DNA from: Erythrocercus mccallii
Taxonomy: Eukaryota > Chordata > Aves > Passeriformes > Dicruridae
Direction: 5' to 3'
Assembly: GCA_013397435.1 (NCBI GenBank)
Contig: VZRG01001314.1
Location: 1 to 64,000, forward strand
DNA length: 64,000 bases
Positions 42,133 to 54,549 of this stretch are shown in pieces (position 1 is the first letter of the stretch; each line of letters opens with the position of its first letter). The notes beneath the pieces are model-generated. The model was given only the letters and a program-made list of their open reading frames with translations. It was not told the origin of the DNA and made no database searches. The position numbers and the translations under genes were made by a program.

Positions 42133-43358
42133 TGCTCTCTTTTTACCAGCTACCTGAAAATTTTCCCCCCTTGGTTCTGAGAATACTCCGCTTGTTGCCC
42201 CCACTATGGACCATTTTGTCTATGCTGATCTTCTGAAGTAATTACCTTTCATTAATGCATTTTACTCATACCTCCAAATACCCATAAATATGTGTACTGA
42301 TCTGGATGGGACCTGTTTACTCCTTTTCCATCTACAGATTCTGCAATCCATATCATGATGCCTGACTTTCATTTTAGTGTAATGGATCCCCCCGTCTTGC
42401 CCTGCTCCGTATTTGCCTCTAAAACCAATTTCAGCCACCTGTTAGATTATCAGAACCAACTTGGTGGTGGTGCTACACTGATGTAGGCAACCTTACCTGA
42501 GAAATTAGTCCTGTTGTGTTTGTACTGCTGAATCTCACAGCTGTAAGTTGTGAATTGGGTTCTTTATCTCCTACTGAGATGTGTTGATCCCATTGTTTTG
42601 CACTCTAACAGCAGCCTGCTTGCAGTTACAATAAGGGGAAGGAACAATCGAAGCCCGTTGAGTTTGTTCATACTCCACACCACTGGAGAGGTTTCAGAAC
42701 CCCTCATTATGCTTTGGGGATTTAAGATTTCTGAGATATTCACTTAGTTATGGAGTAGGCTAAAATCTGTCATGCTCATTTAATGAGAGAGGAGGAGAGA
42801 GAAGAGACACAGTCACACACACAAAAAAGCAATTTTCCTTGTAACAGTTGTGTTAAAATATTGATACAGATGCACAGTGGAAAAACTTAACGAGTTGTTA
42901 GTGTTAGAAATAATGCCAGCATTAGACATCTCTTGTGTGCAGTGTTTCCAAGATGGTGTTTAGCATTTCTGAGAAAGACATCTCCTGAGAAATGTGGAAT
43001 TGCTCTACCTGGATCAGACCAGTGACACTTCAGCCTGGTGTCTTCTCCCAAGGCATCTAGACTGTCCTGTCTATAACCACAGGAGGTAGCACTGATGGAG
43101 GCCATAGTGTGGTGAAGACCTGTTTTTCACCAGAAAGCTTTTACCAAAAGCTTAGACTAAGGCTGAGTGTTGAACATTCTCAAGTGCCTTGTATGCTGCA
43201 TCTCTTACCAAGGGTACACTTTGAGTTCAGAACTAAGAGCTTGTGATTAAGGCAGTTGGCAGACACACTATCCAATCTTGATTCCAAACTGTTACAAAGT
43301 TTATATACCTTGGACGCATCACTTTTTATGTGCATTACACTTCCAAAATTCTTCCACA

Positions 43359-43371
43359 CCCCCCCCCCCCC
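43359..43371. repeat. C13 homopolymer
   Basis: Thirteen C bases in a row, a second long G/C homopolymer besides the one beside the assembly gap. Its true length is likely uncertain. Confidence 0.9.
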
Positions 43372-45967
43372 TTTCTCCATGTAGCATCCTTTGACTCTAC
43401 AGGATTGCAAATATGATATAAAATATTTCTTTTCCATGTGTTTTTGCTGGTTTTAGTGCTGTGATTCCAGGATTTTCGTCAAGGCTTCATCTTCTGACAC
43501 CCAGATGTTCTTGGTGTTTTGGTTCCTTGTCAAATTGGGATGTCTCAAGCCTTTCAGATGGTGAGCTTTCATTGGGATGGGTGTTTCCTGGAATCCTACA
43601 GCATCACGTTGGGTTTAACAAAGAGATGTGGATACAGCACGGATGTATCCAGTAACAGGGACTTCAGAGTGACCCACAAAATCTTTTCCAATGCTGTCCC
43701 CTAGTCTTGGGGTCTTTCATTGGTTCTTACTCCTGGAAAAGTCACTGAATTAATACATTCTGCAGAGCATAAACTAAGACAAATGGGATATGCTGGGCTC
43801 TGTTAATGCAGACCTCTATCCATCAGAGACTCATCTGAGACCAGTAAATCTGAGCATTCCCTTTAAGATGAAAATGAGAAAGGAATTAATTTTAATGAGT
43901 GATGTTTTTGCTGCTGCTTGCTCTGTCGTGTGTGGCCTCTGTGTAGGCAGTGTGATCTGCCATGATGTCAGTGCTCTCTGATCAAACCCCTTCCAAGAGG
44001 GGATACCTTACATATGTTTCTGTGTCAATTCCAGTCCCTGAAGAATGTTGCCAATCCATTAAGAGCCTAGCAGGCTGTACTGGGAAATGCTAGCATGAGC
44101 ACAGAAGAGAGAGGCAAGCCTGAGAATAAGGAGGAAGCAAAGATTAATCTCAGCAGCAATTCTGTATCCAAAAAGAACTTCCAGGGATATATTGTCTACA
44201 GCTTGTACTTTGAAGAATGCTGTTCACTTCGGTGAATGGCTTACCAAGAAGACTTCCTAGCAGAAGAGTTTTCCCTTATGATTGCAGACCATTCCTATAC
44301 TGTACAGTTTGCCTGGCTTTTGCTTGCCAATATCTGATATTACAGAGATCTGAGAAAACTATAAGTATGTTGGGCTGTGCTCTTCAACAGTCTGCTTCAA
44401 ATGAAATGCTTGAGCCCTTTTAAGTACTAACCCGTTGAATATCTGGTCCTTGGTGTTCCTGAAGGCAGTATGGCTTTGCATTGGATTCAGTAAGTCAGTT
44501 GATTCCTGGTCATAGTGAAAAATCAGACAAAACTGAATTGTTTCTCTTCTATCAGACTGCTTCTCTTTCTATATCTGTCTCTACAGAGGGCAAGAACTAG
44601 GAAATCCTGCTGCTGTGGTATCTATTGCTGCCTCTAGTGGGGTTCTGACAATGGACTGGACTGAGAGCTGCCAAAATTGTTTTGTCTTACTTTAAGTGGT
44701 ATGATACTTATAGATGTATGGCTCCTAAGCAGAAAGGATATCCCTTTCTTTCTATTGGGCATGATGCCAGGAGAGGAATATTTTATACTAAAGAAAGGAA
44801 GTGAGGTGAGGGTCTCCTGTGGGCTCTGTAGTATTTTGAACCAAGGTTAGACTCAAAGGAAGATGCACAATACAGCATGTGGAGGACTCAGTCTAGATTC
44901 CTGCCAATACTAAATAAATCTTCCAAATTCTTCTCACATTTAAAATTAACTATTAAGGGAGAAAGAGCAATAGCTTTTAATATACATCACTTAAACTGTA
45001 GATAGATCTGCACAAGCCCCCCCTTTGTGTCCCCTTATGTCAAGGTTTTAGTCTGAATTATTCCTGTTCCCCTCCCCATTACCAACAAGACTTCTGTCTT
45101 CTACTGCTGAAATCTCTGTTCATTTAAGTAGGAGAGAGTGATAGCACCATCAAAAAACCTACTGAATGTCCAGAGGCAACAGTAATGGAGTAGCAATGTG
45201 GAAATTGAAAGGACAAGGAGCCTGTGAAGCAGGGGGATTGCTGCAGTGCTGCCATTAAATGATCATGGGCGTCATTAAATGAGTAGCATCAAGTGCCAAG
45301 CTTTCAAAACCTGTCTATCTCTTTCCTGGGGGTGTTCCAACCTGATTACCAAGTGCCCTGCTCGAGATACACCTTAGAAAGGAACCATGAAAAGTATAGA
45401 AGCATATTTTTTTGAGAGAACTAAGGGAGTGATTTCTACCTAGTTTTTATATTTGCACCATTTTGAATGAAAACTGCTCAAGGTACCTGCCATGTTGCTT
45501 ATGAAGAGGGACTCCCAGACTGTTTTCATTCTCTTTGCTGGCATAAATTAGTGAAGCTTCTTTCTCTAGCAGACCTACTAGCCAATCTGAGTACAACTTA
45601 TTACCGGACCCTTTTAATGAGAATACTGACCGGTGTTGCCCTCTGGGATCCCAATGCGACTGACCCAGCATTGCTATGTGAGACAGGAGTTGTGGGTTCT
45701 TGGTATAGACTGATGGATTTGGCTGGGACCCTCGCTACACCCTGTGCTTGTGAGCTGTTCTCTTTTTGCCAGCTTCCCCTCAAAGTGCTGAAGTGCCCCC
45801 ACAAACCACATGCCCAGAGCACTCCATTCAGGTTTGTCAGTCTTCAGCTCCCAGGTTTCCTAGTCCCTGAAGCAGCTTCAGAGAGCAATCAAAGCCACTG
45901 TAGTGCAATTTCCGACTGAGAATTTCCTTCCTATTTCTGAGTGAGTGTGTGTGTGTATTTATGTGTT

Positions 45968-46020
45968 AAAAAAAAACAAACCAACAAACCAAAACCAAAA
46001 ACAAACGCACAACCCCACAA
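45968..46020. repeat. A/C-only low-complexity tract
   Basis: A9 followed by CAAACCAACAAACC, AAAACCAAAAAC and CACAACCCCACAA. It directly follows a short (TG)n run at about 45946-45956. Confidence 0.8.
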
Positions 46021-47014
46021 CATTTTGGTTTTGTGCACTAAGCACTTTTGAGGGCAATATGGGGCCCTGTAATATGGAGGTTTATAACCTCCTCAGCTAA
46101 TGCTCTCTGACACTCTGTTTTGATATCATTACTACATTATGCTCACAATTTTTGAGTGAAAAAATACAGTACTTAGAAAGTCGAAATTCATAAATAAATT
46201 CATGTCAAACCGCACTTAATATTGATTTTGTTAGTGTTCAGATTCAATAATAAGGTACTGCGTGCATGAATATTTAAATATAATCATCATTTCTGCATCT
46301 CCTAATGGCCTCTGCTCTTCTACACTCAATTTAAACACAATTTAAAAACTATAATGTATTGAAAAATACTAGGATTTAGCAATAAATCACCATTGGGATA
46401 CTCCAAGCCTTTTATAGGATGGCTCAATATCTGCTTCTCAAGGGACAGCACAATTAGATTCATGTTTTTAAACTTCTCAATTATCCATATACCATAATTT
46501 TATGTGAAAGTTTGTTTGTCTTCCTCCCTCCTCCACCCTTGCTCCCCCTCCTCATCCTTCACCAGATACTGTCCCAGTAGGAAGTGGAGAAATCACTAAG
46601 TGTTCTCTTAGCTGGGTTAGTATAGTAAAAAGGAGTCAAAGGTCACAGTCCTCAAACTGAATTAAATCCAGAGGCTGTCAGGGAAAGCGGAATGCTGACT
46701 CACTTAATCACATTATTTGGGGAAAAATATAGGGGGAGGAGAGAGATAAAATGACTCAAAATGAACTCACCAAGGAGGAAACGGAGTTTTTATATTTATT
46801 TAAAAAGCAATATGCGTCTTTATCAAATAGACACAGGATGGTTCGATGAGGATGGAGCTGGCTGGTCATTTGCGCAGTCGCAGGCAGGAGAGCTCTGGCA
46901 AGCAGTTTTTTTCCTGAGCACGATCAGTGAGGGAAGGATGCAGTGCCCTCGGTGCCTTCAGTGCCAGGCTGGGTTGTTTATTGATGGGGGGTGTTTCTGT
47001 AGTGCTGGCCGCTA

Positions 47015-47190
47015 ACCCATCTGCAAACCACACCCTTTGAGGTAGGTCATTATCATTATCCTCATTTTACACGTGGGGAAACTGAGGCACTGGTGGATGA
47101 AGTCATTATGGCAGAGTCCCAGTGACAGAGCTGGGTCTTTGGGTTCCTAATGTGAATCCCTCTGTCCAGGCTATAAGGCCATTCTCCCTC
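47015..47190 (+). mobile_element. MIR SINE relic
   Basis: GAGGTAGGTCATTATCATTA, then CCTCATTTTACACGTGGGG, AAACTGAGGCAC and TGACAGAGCTGGGTC follow the MIR consensus in order over about 120 bases. The part after it (GGCTATAAGGCCATTCTCC) fits the MIR 3' end. This is the clearest MIR copy here. Confidence 0.8.
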
Positions 47191-48769
47191 ACCAGTGTCC
47201 TCAGAGACCATGATGGAAAGCGGTATTAAAAGGATCTAGTGCTGGAATCTAAAATAGTAGCACTAACATCTTAGGAGAGCAGTAAATCCCAATGGCATTG
47301 GCGCGGGATTGACTCTGCTGGTCCTGAGGGTGGCTTGCCAGTTTTGTTCAATGTGTTGCTATCAAATGTGAGGAAATTGCCAATAGGGGAAGAGAGGAGT
47401 GGAGGTCTGGTCCAATAGAGAGGACATGGCCACGTCACTGGGTGATGTTAGCAGTGTCACAGAGTGCCCTGGCAACGCTTTATAAATCGTTATGTGGGGC
47501 TGGGAGTCACTGTTGGCTGGGGATCAAAGTCACCCTGATGGTGGAGGGTGGGCAAAGGTCTGCCGAGAGGCACACAGACTGCTCATCTTTTCAATGCCCA
47601 ATCAAGCAGCCAGAGTGCCTCCAGGCCGCAATATATCTGCCTGAGTTTTTGCTTATAGTCCATATTTCACCTAAATTCATTAGAACGTTTTTCTAAAGAA
47701 ATTTTGTGTGCTTCATTGGAACTAGTTTTTATCTCATACATCTGACAAAGCATCATCTCCTGCTGCCTCAGGATCACATCAAACCTGTGAAGTCCTAAGA
47801 CTGGATAAAAGAGATGTCATTGATGGGAGAAAATTCTAACCCAGATGAGATGTTGCCATTCTGTCTGTGAGAGTTTGAAGGTCTGTTCATTCGTTCTTGT
47901 GGAAGAGGAAGACAGACATTCCTCTCCATGACAGGCAGGAACCACTTTCACCTCTAACAGTTCTAGAGGTCTTTTGTTGGGCTGTTGTGTTGATCTGCAA
48001 AACGTGTTTGTAATACTGATACCACCTTCCATTTGCTCATGTGGCGAGGAAGGGATAGCACATTTCTCATTAAGAAACAAAGGGTGCAGGTGGATGTGGA
48101 GTTTTAATGATATTTTCTAGGCTGTTTTTGAGCTTCTCCAAAGTGTCAAAAAGTAGAGACAAAATCTTAACTGAAGGGAACTGTGTATGGCAAATGCAGT
48201 TCATCACATAATTTCACCAGTTTTTCAGTGTATTCCTTCTTCAGGTATATAGACTATTAGGGAGCACCCGGATCTGTGTGTTAGGGAATGGAATATTGGC
48301 ACTTGGTGGAGGTCCACTGGCATACAGCTTTTCAGATTGGTGGAAGCTGTTGGGGAATGCACACACATCGATGAGTGGCGGGCTTGGACTTGCAGATGGA
48401 GATGCAGACTCCAGAAGAGCCCCAAAAGCTCTCCAAGAGGTGTCAGAGGAGTCAGTCAGGTACTCAGGGAAAAAGCTGTCAGCAAAAATTATTGGTGGTT
48501 TCTCACAGTTGCCTGCTCACAGACCCTGCATAGCCACCTATGACACAGCAGCAGGAATTTCCTGTCCTGCCTAACGTGGTTTTCCCTTTCCATTTATTGT
48601 CCGTTGTTCTGACGAGATACTTGCTACCACTCCTATTGCAACTACCCGGCTCTCTTCTCAGGACCATCGTCCAGTCGCAGTAGATGGAGGGAGCCCTCAT
48701 GTTCTTGCTGTTTACTAGGAGCAGCCCGCAGTGGAGAGCCCGTCGTCTGCAGGTGGCGCTCTGACCCTG

Positions 48770-48836
48770 CGGGGGGCCCGGGGAGCCGGCTGGAGCCCCG
48801 TCCGTGCAGGAATGTCACGGCTGGAGTGGGCCAGGA
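48770..48836. repeat. Outlying unit of the 43-bp minisatellite
   Basis: GGGGGGCCCGGGGAGCCGGC and TGGAGCCCC closely match the unit starting at 49061, about 290 bases to the right. A copy of the 184-bp repeat sits between the two. Confidence 0.6.
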
Positions 48837-48843
48837 GCAGTAT

Positions 48844-49027
48844 CCAGAAGCAATATGGTGACAGGAATGGGTCATATTTCAGCCCGTTACTGAAGAGTCC
48901 ACAACGTCAGAGAGACATTTAGCGATTTTTTTCTGCATTTGGTGCTGGCCGTTAAAAATTGGTCATCCTTTGTTACAGCTTCACTTCTGTCACTTTCCAC
49001 CATAGAGTCTGTTTTCTACAGAAAAAC
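48844..49027. repeat. 184-bp dispersed direct repeat, copy 1
   Basis: Begins CCAGAAGCAATATGGTGACA. Most similar to copy 2 in GGTGCTGGCC, TCATCCTTTGTTACAGCTTC and ACTTCTGTCACTTTCCA. It is clearly related to 51855-52036 in the same orientation. It does not match a repeat family I know. Confidence 0.85.
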
Positions 49028-49060
49028 ACTTTTCTTTGTGAGGTGTTCCAGCTGGAATGG

Positions 49061-49215
49061 GGGGCCCAGGGAGCCGTCTGGAACCCCCTCTGTGTGGGGT
49101 GTCCTGGCTGGGGTGGGGGGCATATATGGCTGGCATCCCCACCATGCAGGCTGGGGTGGGGAGCTGGCTGGCACCCCCTTCACAAGGGTTGCAGGCACTG
49201 GAGGGATACAGGGTC
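49061..49215. repeat. G-rich minisatellite, about 43-bp unit, three copies
   Basis: Each unit contains a GGCTGGCACCCCC-like segment followed by GCAGGCTGGGGTGGGG. Units begin near 49070, 49122 and 49160. Open frames across it on both strands are repeat artefacts. Confidence 0.65.
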
Positions 49216-49570
49216 AGCCCAGCTCACCAGCTGAACTGTGTACCAGCTGAGCATTGTTTAAAACAAGTGTGCTTGGTGAAAAGCCACTGGTATCTGTGGC
49301 CCGTCCCAACAGTTGTCACCAACAGATCTGTATTGATTGCAGGGTTGGGACCTTGTCAGTGATGGAGGCAGATGGCATGTTGCTAATAAGTAGTGACTGC
49401 TGCTGGCAGAGTTGTGAGGAGAGTTTAGATCACTGGGATAGTGTAGCAGCATGATGCCATGGGCAAGTAAGGGGCATCTTTGGCCATCTTTGCCCTCTCC
49501 ACATTAATTTCTTTTTTTCTGACTGTGTCAACATTAAATTTCTTATCCTCTCTGATTCTTTGCTTTTCTT

Positions 49571-49655
49571 CTGGGATTTTTGGGGGGTTTTTTGGGTTTT
49601 TTTTTTTCTATCTCTTTTCTCTCATTTCTGTGTCCTTTTTTTTTTTTTTCTTCTT
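49571..49655. repeat. T-rich low-complexity tract
   Basis: GGGATTTTTGGGGGG, TTTTTTGGG, T12 and then CT-rich words ending in T15. Confidence 0.8.
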
Positions 49656-50657
49656 TGATGATCATGCCTTTGCCTGGAATGTTTTTTGGCTACCAGTAGC
49701 ATCCCTTTTGTGTTTATACCTCACTGCATCATGTTGTGTAGGAGAGGGAGTGAAGATGATGGACGTTCCTGCTGGCTCTTGTAGAAGAGGGTAGGTGTTA
49801 CACTGAGTCTGGAAAAAGGTCTGTGAATCACTTTGGATAATCATCTTTGATTCCAAACCTGGTGATAGACATAGCACTGCTGATTGGATTTCTAGCTGTT
49901 ATCAGACTTGCTTCAGTTAGCAGAACAGGAGTCAGAACTTGTGGCACTACCATGCACAGACTGTGAACAGCAATAGCAGGGAGCACATGCAAACAAGCAC
50001 ATAAAAGCTTTCACTCTAAGACGTACTAGGTACATTTGTAAGTGCTTTTGTGCACTCAGAATTCAATTTATACACCATGAACACTCAAGAAGAGCTCCTC
50101 ATCGCCTAGCTTCCCACAGACAGGTACACCCAAATGAATCAAGTGGTCATTATAGTATGTATGTAAGGTTTTTCTGCCATCTGTTGTGTGGAACTTGAGT
50201 AGTACAATAGGCTGTGAAATACCTACTTTTTTGATGGCAAGCAACTGGAGAGTATGGCTAAACCAAGGAGAAATTCCAGCACGATTGCTTTGCTGATGAT
50301 GTTTTTGTTATTTTTATGGGCTGGCTGCATTTCCCAGTGCCAGATGACATTGGGCCTAAAGGCTTCTTAAGAAGGAAGATCCCTTTCGCATTTCCTGCAG
50401 AAAGTGACTCAAGCTCAGCATCTCCAGCATTATTTAGTGATGTCACATTACACAAGACACCATTCTCAGTAGCGCAGAACCTGGGGTTACATTCTTGAAC
50501 CATGTGCCCAGCAGCGGGAGCCACCATTAGAGACTCGAGCGATACCTGCTGCCGCTTTTCTTATTGATCTCTCTGAATTAAATTTGATGACCAGAAGCAA
50601 CATGACCAAAGAACTACACTGAAGTATGAAGGGTGGATCCTTTAGTCTTTCAGTTGT

Positions 50658-50691
50658 GATCCAATAATATTACTGATCCAATAATATTACT
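50658..50691. repeat. 17-bp tandem duplication
   Basis: Two perfect copies of GATCCAATAATATTACT, one after the other. Confidence 0.9.
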
Positions 50692-51854
50692 GAAACATTG
50701 TGAGACATTTTAGTACTGAGCACAATTGTGAGTTTCCTTTCCTGTGATAAGGGCTTTTGACTTCTACCTAAGATGCAGCTCTCTGTTATTTAATTTCTGG
50801 ATTAGGGAAATAGCTGCATTGTCTTTCACAACCTTATGATAGCTAATAATCTGGACTGAGGTGAAGCTCCAGGGAATCTGTTTGCAAAGGGAAGAAACCC
50901 TGAGTGCCTATAGAAGCTGGCTAGGCTTTGGCCTCAAAGCTTCTATTTTTCTAAAAAGGAAAGGGCAAAAAAGCCCTGGACACTGTTTCTTTGAAAGCTG
51001 TGAAAATTAGAACAGGTGTGAACACAGGCAGCTGCTGGGGTGCTGTGTGCAGATATTCCTGCTAATGCCTCCTTAGAACTTAATCTCTGAAACCATCTGC
51101 TTATGGTGAGCACATGTCCCAGAGGTGGGGGGGCAGAAGAAATCCAGCAGCCCTACAACTTCTTCCATTGTAGCCTGAGTCAGAATTTTGAATAGCAGAA
51201 GACTGAGTTGTGTGTCAAGAGGCTTTAGTCTCAGCTTTTATGAAGCAGGAAAACCCCTTTTTCAGTGCCCCAGGTTCAGGGTGGTTATTGATGAATCTCA
51301 GAGGTCAAGATCTGACTCATGACCATCTTAACCAAAACAACACACAAGCCTAATGGTTCTGCCATAAGCAGAACCCTATGTTCCCTATTGTGGGATCAGT
51401 TTTTCTTATTTGAGGTCTCAACCTGAATAAGATCAGCTAAAACCTCCTGGCTATACATTACTCTGGCTTTCCAGGCTGTTGAGTAAGTCGTTTGGGTTGT
51501 CACCTTTAGTCCAGCTCTCCTGATACTCTCCAATGGAGCCTCCAATAATTATCTTTGAGCAAATCACTTCTCTTCCTCATGCCTTTCCTCTCTTCCTGTT
51601 TCTTTGCTTTTTGACTTTGGGAGGGATGGGGGTCTCTTAGTTTTTTGGCATAACATGCCAGAGGATCAGATATATTACTAAGTGCTAAAAAGTGAATCAA
51701 ACTCACCCACTGCTGCCTGCTTTGCTGCTCACTCTTTACCTGTGTACATTCGTTTGCAGAGGCCAAATTGCTTTCAGCCACTGACCTGCTAATGAAAAGC
51801 TATCAACTCTGGCAAAAGAAGAAAGCAGTATTAGCCACTGCTGCCCTGTGACTG

Positions 51855-52036
51855 CCAGAAGCAGTATGGTGACAAGAATGGGTCATACCTCAACCTATGA
51901 GTGAAGAATCCACAGCTTCAGAGAGACATTCAGGGACTTTCCTCGCATTTGGTGCTGGCCATAAAAAATTGATCATCCTTTGTTACAGCTTCACTTCTGT
52001 CACTTTCCATCCCAGAGTCTGTTTTTTACAGAAAAC
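51855..52036. repeat. 184-bp dispersed direct repeat, copy 2
   Basis: Matches copy 1 at 48844 over its whole length with scattered substitutions and a one- to two-base size difference. It starts CCAGAAGCAGTATGGTGACA and ends near TTTTTTACAGAAAAC. It is not flanked by the G-rich minisatellite that surrounds copy 1. Confidence 0.85.
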
Positions 52037-52489
52037 AAGCTACATTCATCAAAAATGACAGAACACAGACTTAATGTAATCATGTATGGGAACATGAATT
52101 GCAAATGCAGAACACAAGCACTAAAATGTATTTTCCATTACTGCCACAAAATGAAATAATCATGAACATTTTCCCCAAGAATGAGAACACATGTAGAGTA
52201 CACTGACACCTCAAAATCTGCTGCCATGCCCTGGCCTCAGGTGCAGGTAGGCTTTGTGCTTATCAGCGGGGCAGAGATCTGCCAGTATCAAAGGAAGTGC
52301 CTATGTTAGAATCCTCACCATGGAAACTTGTGTGGTTATTAGTTATACCAGTTCTGGTGGGCTCGTTTGGTTGACCCTCTGGCCATCTCTGCTTGTTAAA
52401 TATCTCATTGTACTCTTAAGCATAATTGAGCAGAGGTGCTAGAAATGCAGACAGTGCAGTGTTGCTTAAGTCTAGGTTCTCCTTCTAGC

Positions 52490-52570
52490 TACTATTGTAT
52501 TGCTTACTGGTAACATCGAACAAGTCCTCTCACCCCTGGCCTGCTTTCATAAATAAGCTGTAAAACTACA
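52490..52570 (-). mobile_element. Possible MIR SINE relic, reverse orientation
   Basis: AACAAGTCCTCTCACCCCTG, GCCTGCTTTCATAAAT and GCTGTAAAACTAC follow the reversed MIR pattern (GCAAGTCACTT ... CTCAGTTTCCTCAT ... CTGTAAAATG). The match is weak. Confidence 0.35.
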
Positions 52571-54535
52571 GATGTACCTATTTAAAAATAAAACCTGTTA
52601 ATTGATTTAGAGTTGGTGCAGGACAAGACATTAATAAAATTCTTCCTTTCCCTTGCAGACACACTGGACTGCAATTTTGCCATGATCTGAACATTTGCTA
52701 TACTGCACTCCAGACACGCCTGCCTTTCATAGACAGGTACAGTTATATCTGTCTGATTATTACTGTTATATCTGATTATTTTATTTGTTTGTAACTTGCT
52801 TTACTATCAGAAATGTAAATGATTGGATTGCCTCTCTTGATCAGGCTGTCAGAAGATGCAATGACGAAGGATAACAGAATTGGGAATAGCCAATCTGTAA
52901 ACTAAACTAAATCCAAGACTCACTCAGTTATTTAGATTGTATTAAACATATGCAAGTTCTTATCCAGCCTGTACTTGCCACAATTCTGCAAGTACAAAGC
53001 TACTAATAAGGGATGTTGGAGCCTGCCCTGCTGAAGGATAGTTGGATATGGATCGTAGTGATGTCTGGAAGGGAAACTACTAGTTTGATCAAAGCCTTGT
53101 ACTCAGCACTGAGTGCTGATGGAATGATAGGATAGGTAGAAAGACAGTGGCTGCTTTACATCTCATCCAGCAGAAGCTGTTATGAGGGACTTATTGATCT
53201 CCGATTCAGCCATGGCTGTAAGTTAAATGATGGGATATATTTGAAGAGACCAGTCTAAGTGTATCCAACAGGAGGTGCTGAAAAGAACAGCGTGCTGTGC
53301 TGGGGTGAACTTTTTTCCCCCGTCATAAAGAGAAGAGGGAGAGATCTTGTTCTAAATGAGTTAAAGCTATGTCTTTGCATGAGAGCAATTCAGATTATAA
53401 AAAATACATAAAACTACTAGACTTGGCAGCTGTAGAATCCAAGAGAAAATCTGGATTTGGAAGAGATTCTTAACTTTTTTGTAACATGACAGTAAGAAAA
53501 AACATTTGGTCTTAAGTATCTTTCCAGCTGTTTACACAGTCTTCTCTGACAAGTTTGCTTAAGGGACTTCATAGACATGTTCATATGGTCATCTAAATGC
53601 AATTTCTGTATTTATATGCACATATCAGCACATCCGTGGACATCTGACACCCTTTATGTGCATGTACATAATCTTATCAAATTAACTTCCTCTTTGAATT
53701 AATGTGCTTGTGTGCATATGCATCAGTATGTCCCAAGGTGCATATGTGTACCTTTGTTCGTATTCCCATGCATGCATGAGGTGATCAACATAGTCAAATT
53801 GAAAAATTAGGTTATTCCAAATCTGTGTTATTTCTCATTTCATTCCCAGGGGTAAATGGACCCATTCCAAATGAAAGGTAATCTTAGGACCTGAAGTTTT
53901 ACATTTCAGCATATAAGTGTGGTTTTAACACTCCTTCCATCAACTGTGAGCTCTTCAGGGTAGTTTGTAGATTCCCTTCCTGTTTATGCAACAAAGGCAA
54001 TGTCAGATTGTTTAAGAATTTAGATGCTAGGACACCGCAAATAGTTAATAAAAATGGTCAGATTCTACAGAAAGATTAGATGAGCTGGGCAGGCAGGATG
54101 CCTAAAGAACCTACAAAGCTATCTATATAAACTCGTGAAGAACATTTGTCACTGTTTTTTTCCATTTGGTTGAAATACTTCCCCTACAGCTTTGAACACT
54201 TAATCATTTCTGTGTTGTTTTCGCATGGCTCATAAAATCTAGCACATGTGGACATTACATAATCTTCTGCAGAACTAATATGCATATGCATATGTAGTAA
54301 AACGCACAAACTTTTATAAACATTCACATAATACATAAAATTTCATCATTACAGGTAACCATCTATGTACAACTTATGTGAGTCATCAGAAAGATGTGTG
54401 TCATATATATATATTTACACTGACTTATGTACATAGATTTTATGCTTGGGTGCATTTAGCCAGGAGTGTATGTACAAGAGGTATTCATGGAAGCAGGGAT
54501 TCCAGTAGCCCGTACAGGTAGTATGTTGGCACCTT

Positions 54536-54549
54536 CCAGAAGAGGGCAC
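54536..54549 (+). promoter_or_regulatory. CTCF-like motif
   Basis: CCAGAAGAGGGCAC fits 13 of 14 positions of CCASYAGRKGGCRS; only A at position 5 differs. Same direction as the motifs in the 4.4-kb array. Binding is inferred. Confidence 0.45.

Larger units (their letters stand above)
26901..47014. other. Intergenic stretch, no gene supported
   Basis: About 20 kb with only short open frames, none showing a recognisable domain or consistent splice phase. It contains MIR relics (29.7-30.0 kb), a degenerate GAGGC-type repeat (27.8 kb), a CTCF-like motif (39.1 kb), a G/T tract (42.0 kb), a C13 run (43.4 kb), an A/C tract (46.0 kb) and AT-rich, possibly conserved blocks near 40.0 and 46.2 kb. Confidence 0.55.

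Noticed and set aside
45467..45919. 150-codon plus-strand frame, the longest gap-free one in the gene-free interval
   Set aside because: No known motif, no splice or start support, and no continuation into other exons; length is within chance for 49 kb read in six frames.
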